This document shows, piece by piece, positions 5,996 through 6,698 of a stretch of DNA of 6,698 nt. Both the position numbers and the translations under genes were made by a program. Position 1 is the first letter of the stretch, and every line of letters begins with the position of its first letter. Under the pieces are notes generated by a model that was not told the DNA's origin, ran no database searches, and saw only the letters and a list, made by a program, of their open reading frames with translations. This DNA is from an uncultured Eubacteriales bacterium (GTDB lineage Bacteria > Bacillota > Clostridia > Christensenellales > Aristaeellaceae), in assembly GCA_900553905.1 (NCBI GenBank), contig USFL01000083.1, positions 1 through 6,698 of the forward strand, written 5' to 3'.

Positions 5996-6698
5996 ATGAC
6001 CATCATCCAACACGGAACGCTCGTCCTGCCGGACGGCCTTATGCAGGGCGACATCGCGTTTGAAAACGGCGTAATCACCCGCATCGCGCCCGCCATTGAG
6101 GCGGGCGCGGGCGACGCGGTGTGCGAGGCGGCGGGTTGCCTGGTCTTTCCCGGCTTCATCGACGCTCATACGCACCTGGACATGGACAGCGGCACGACCG
6201 TCACCGCCGACGACTTCGCCAGCGGCTCCCGCGCGGCGGCGTGCGGCGGCACAACCACGCTGGTGGACTTCGCCACGCAGGAGCGGGGCGGCACGCTGAC
6301 GGACGCGCTGGACGCCTGGCACCGCAAGGCCGAGGGAAAATGCGCGTGCAACTACGCCTTCCACATGGCCGTGACCGACTGGAACGAGCAGACGCGCGCC
6401 GAGCTCCCACAGATGTTCGAGCGGGGCGTCACGTCCTTCAAGGCCTACTACGCCTATGACAACCTGCGCCTGAGCGATGCCGCAGCCTACCAGGTGATCC
6501 AGGCGGTGGGCCGAGAAGGGGGCGTGCTGGGCTGCCACTGTGAAAACGGCGACCTGGTCAACGCGGGCATCCGGGCGCAGAAGGCCGCCGGACGCCTGGG
6601 CCCCTCCGCCCATCCCCGGTCCCGCCCCCCGGCGGTGGAGGCCGAGGCGGTGGGCCGCTGGCTGGCCATCGGGGAGATGGCGGGCTGTCCGGTGAATA
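5996..6698 (+). CDS. hyuA: Dihydropyrimidinase/hydantoinase, 3' end outside window
   Basis: The frame opens at ATG 5996 and runs to the window edge without a stop, giving 234 complete codons, about half of the usual 450-470 residues. The amidohydrolase fold is clear: PGFIDAHTHLDMDSG (metal ligands H58 and H60), GGTTTLVDFATQ (84-95), TSFKAYYAYDN with K149 at the position of the carboxylated lysine that bridges the two metals, CHCEN with H181, and HPRSRPPAVEAEAV (206-219), typical of dihydropyrimidinases and D-hydantoinases. These cytoplasmic enzymes open or close cyclic ureides such as dihydropyrimidines, hydantoins and related purine breakdown products. The gene follows ygfK after 18 bases, matching the ygfK-ssnA-hyuA (ygeZ) group of uric acid degradation clusters. 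The substrate cannot be told from the sequence; allantoinase-like action is an alternative. The remaining histidine/aspartate ligands lie beyond the window. Confidence 0.9.
   Translation, partial: MTIIQHGTLVLPDGLMQGDIAFENGVITRIAPAIEAGAGDAVCEAAGCLVFPGFIDAHTHLDMDSGTTVTADDFASGSRAAACGGTTTLVDFATQERGGTLTDALDAWHRKAEGKCACNYAFHMAVTDWNEQTRAELPQMFERGVTSFKAYYAYDNLRLSDAAAYQVIQAVGREGGVLGCHCENGDLVNAGIRAQKAAGRLGPSAHPRSRPPAVEAEAVGRWLAIGEMAGCPVN

Overview
The window looks like chromosome from a GC-rich anaerobic Bacillota/Clostridia gut-type bacterium. This is inferred from strong GGAGG-type ribosome binding sites, tight gene packing, GC- and C/G-ending codon bias, and a gene set (ssnA, ygfK, hydantoinase, MocA-like protein) typical of anaerobic purine and uric acid catabolism clusters. 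No taxonomic marker gene is present, so the assignment is tentative. All recognised genes are on the + strand.

Layout: (1) Bases 1-489 hold the 3' nearly complete part of a THEP1-like P-loop NTPase. It overlaps by ATGA a MocA-like molybdopterin nucleotidyltransferase (486-1073). This pair probably serves a molybdenum hydroxylase (xanthine dehydrogenase type) encoded nearby but outside the window. (2) Bases 1074-1568 are a 495-base non-coding gap with a very good extended -10 promoter (1195-1223) and a long predicted 5' leader of about 340 nt. The leader holds two related, highly structured elements sharing a 29-nt repeat; the first closes with a stem running directly into a T tract, like an intrinsic terminator. 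(3) Bases 1569-2906 encode SsnA, a metal-dependent aminohydrolase. (4) A 95-base gap holds a perfect 11-bp GC hairpin. (5) Bases 3002-5977 encode YgfK, a large iron-sulphur flavoprotein fusing a dihydroorotate dehydrogenase-like domain, a GltD-like FAD/NAD(P) domain and a C-terminal ferredoxin domain. (6) From 5996 to the window end is the N-terminal half of a dihydropyrimidinase/hydantoinase (HyuA/HydA type), cut by the window edge.

How they fit together: ssnA, ygfK and a hydantoinase gene belong to the gut bacterial cluster (with ygeW, ygeX, ygeY and an xdh-type hydroxylase) known to be needed for anaerobic uric acid breakdown. A Mo hydroxylase acts on the purine ring, YgfK probably handles electron transfer or reduction, and amidohydrolases open rings or remove amino groups. 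MocA would mature the Mo cofactor. The proteins themselves are recognisable members of known families; the least explained and most interesting part is the structured leader upstream of ssnA, which could be a purine-responsive riboswitch/attenuator or a pair of palindromic intergenic repeats.
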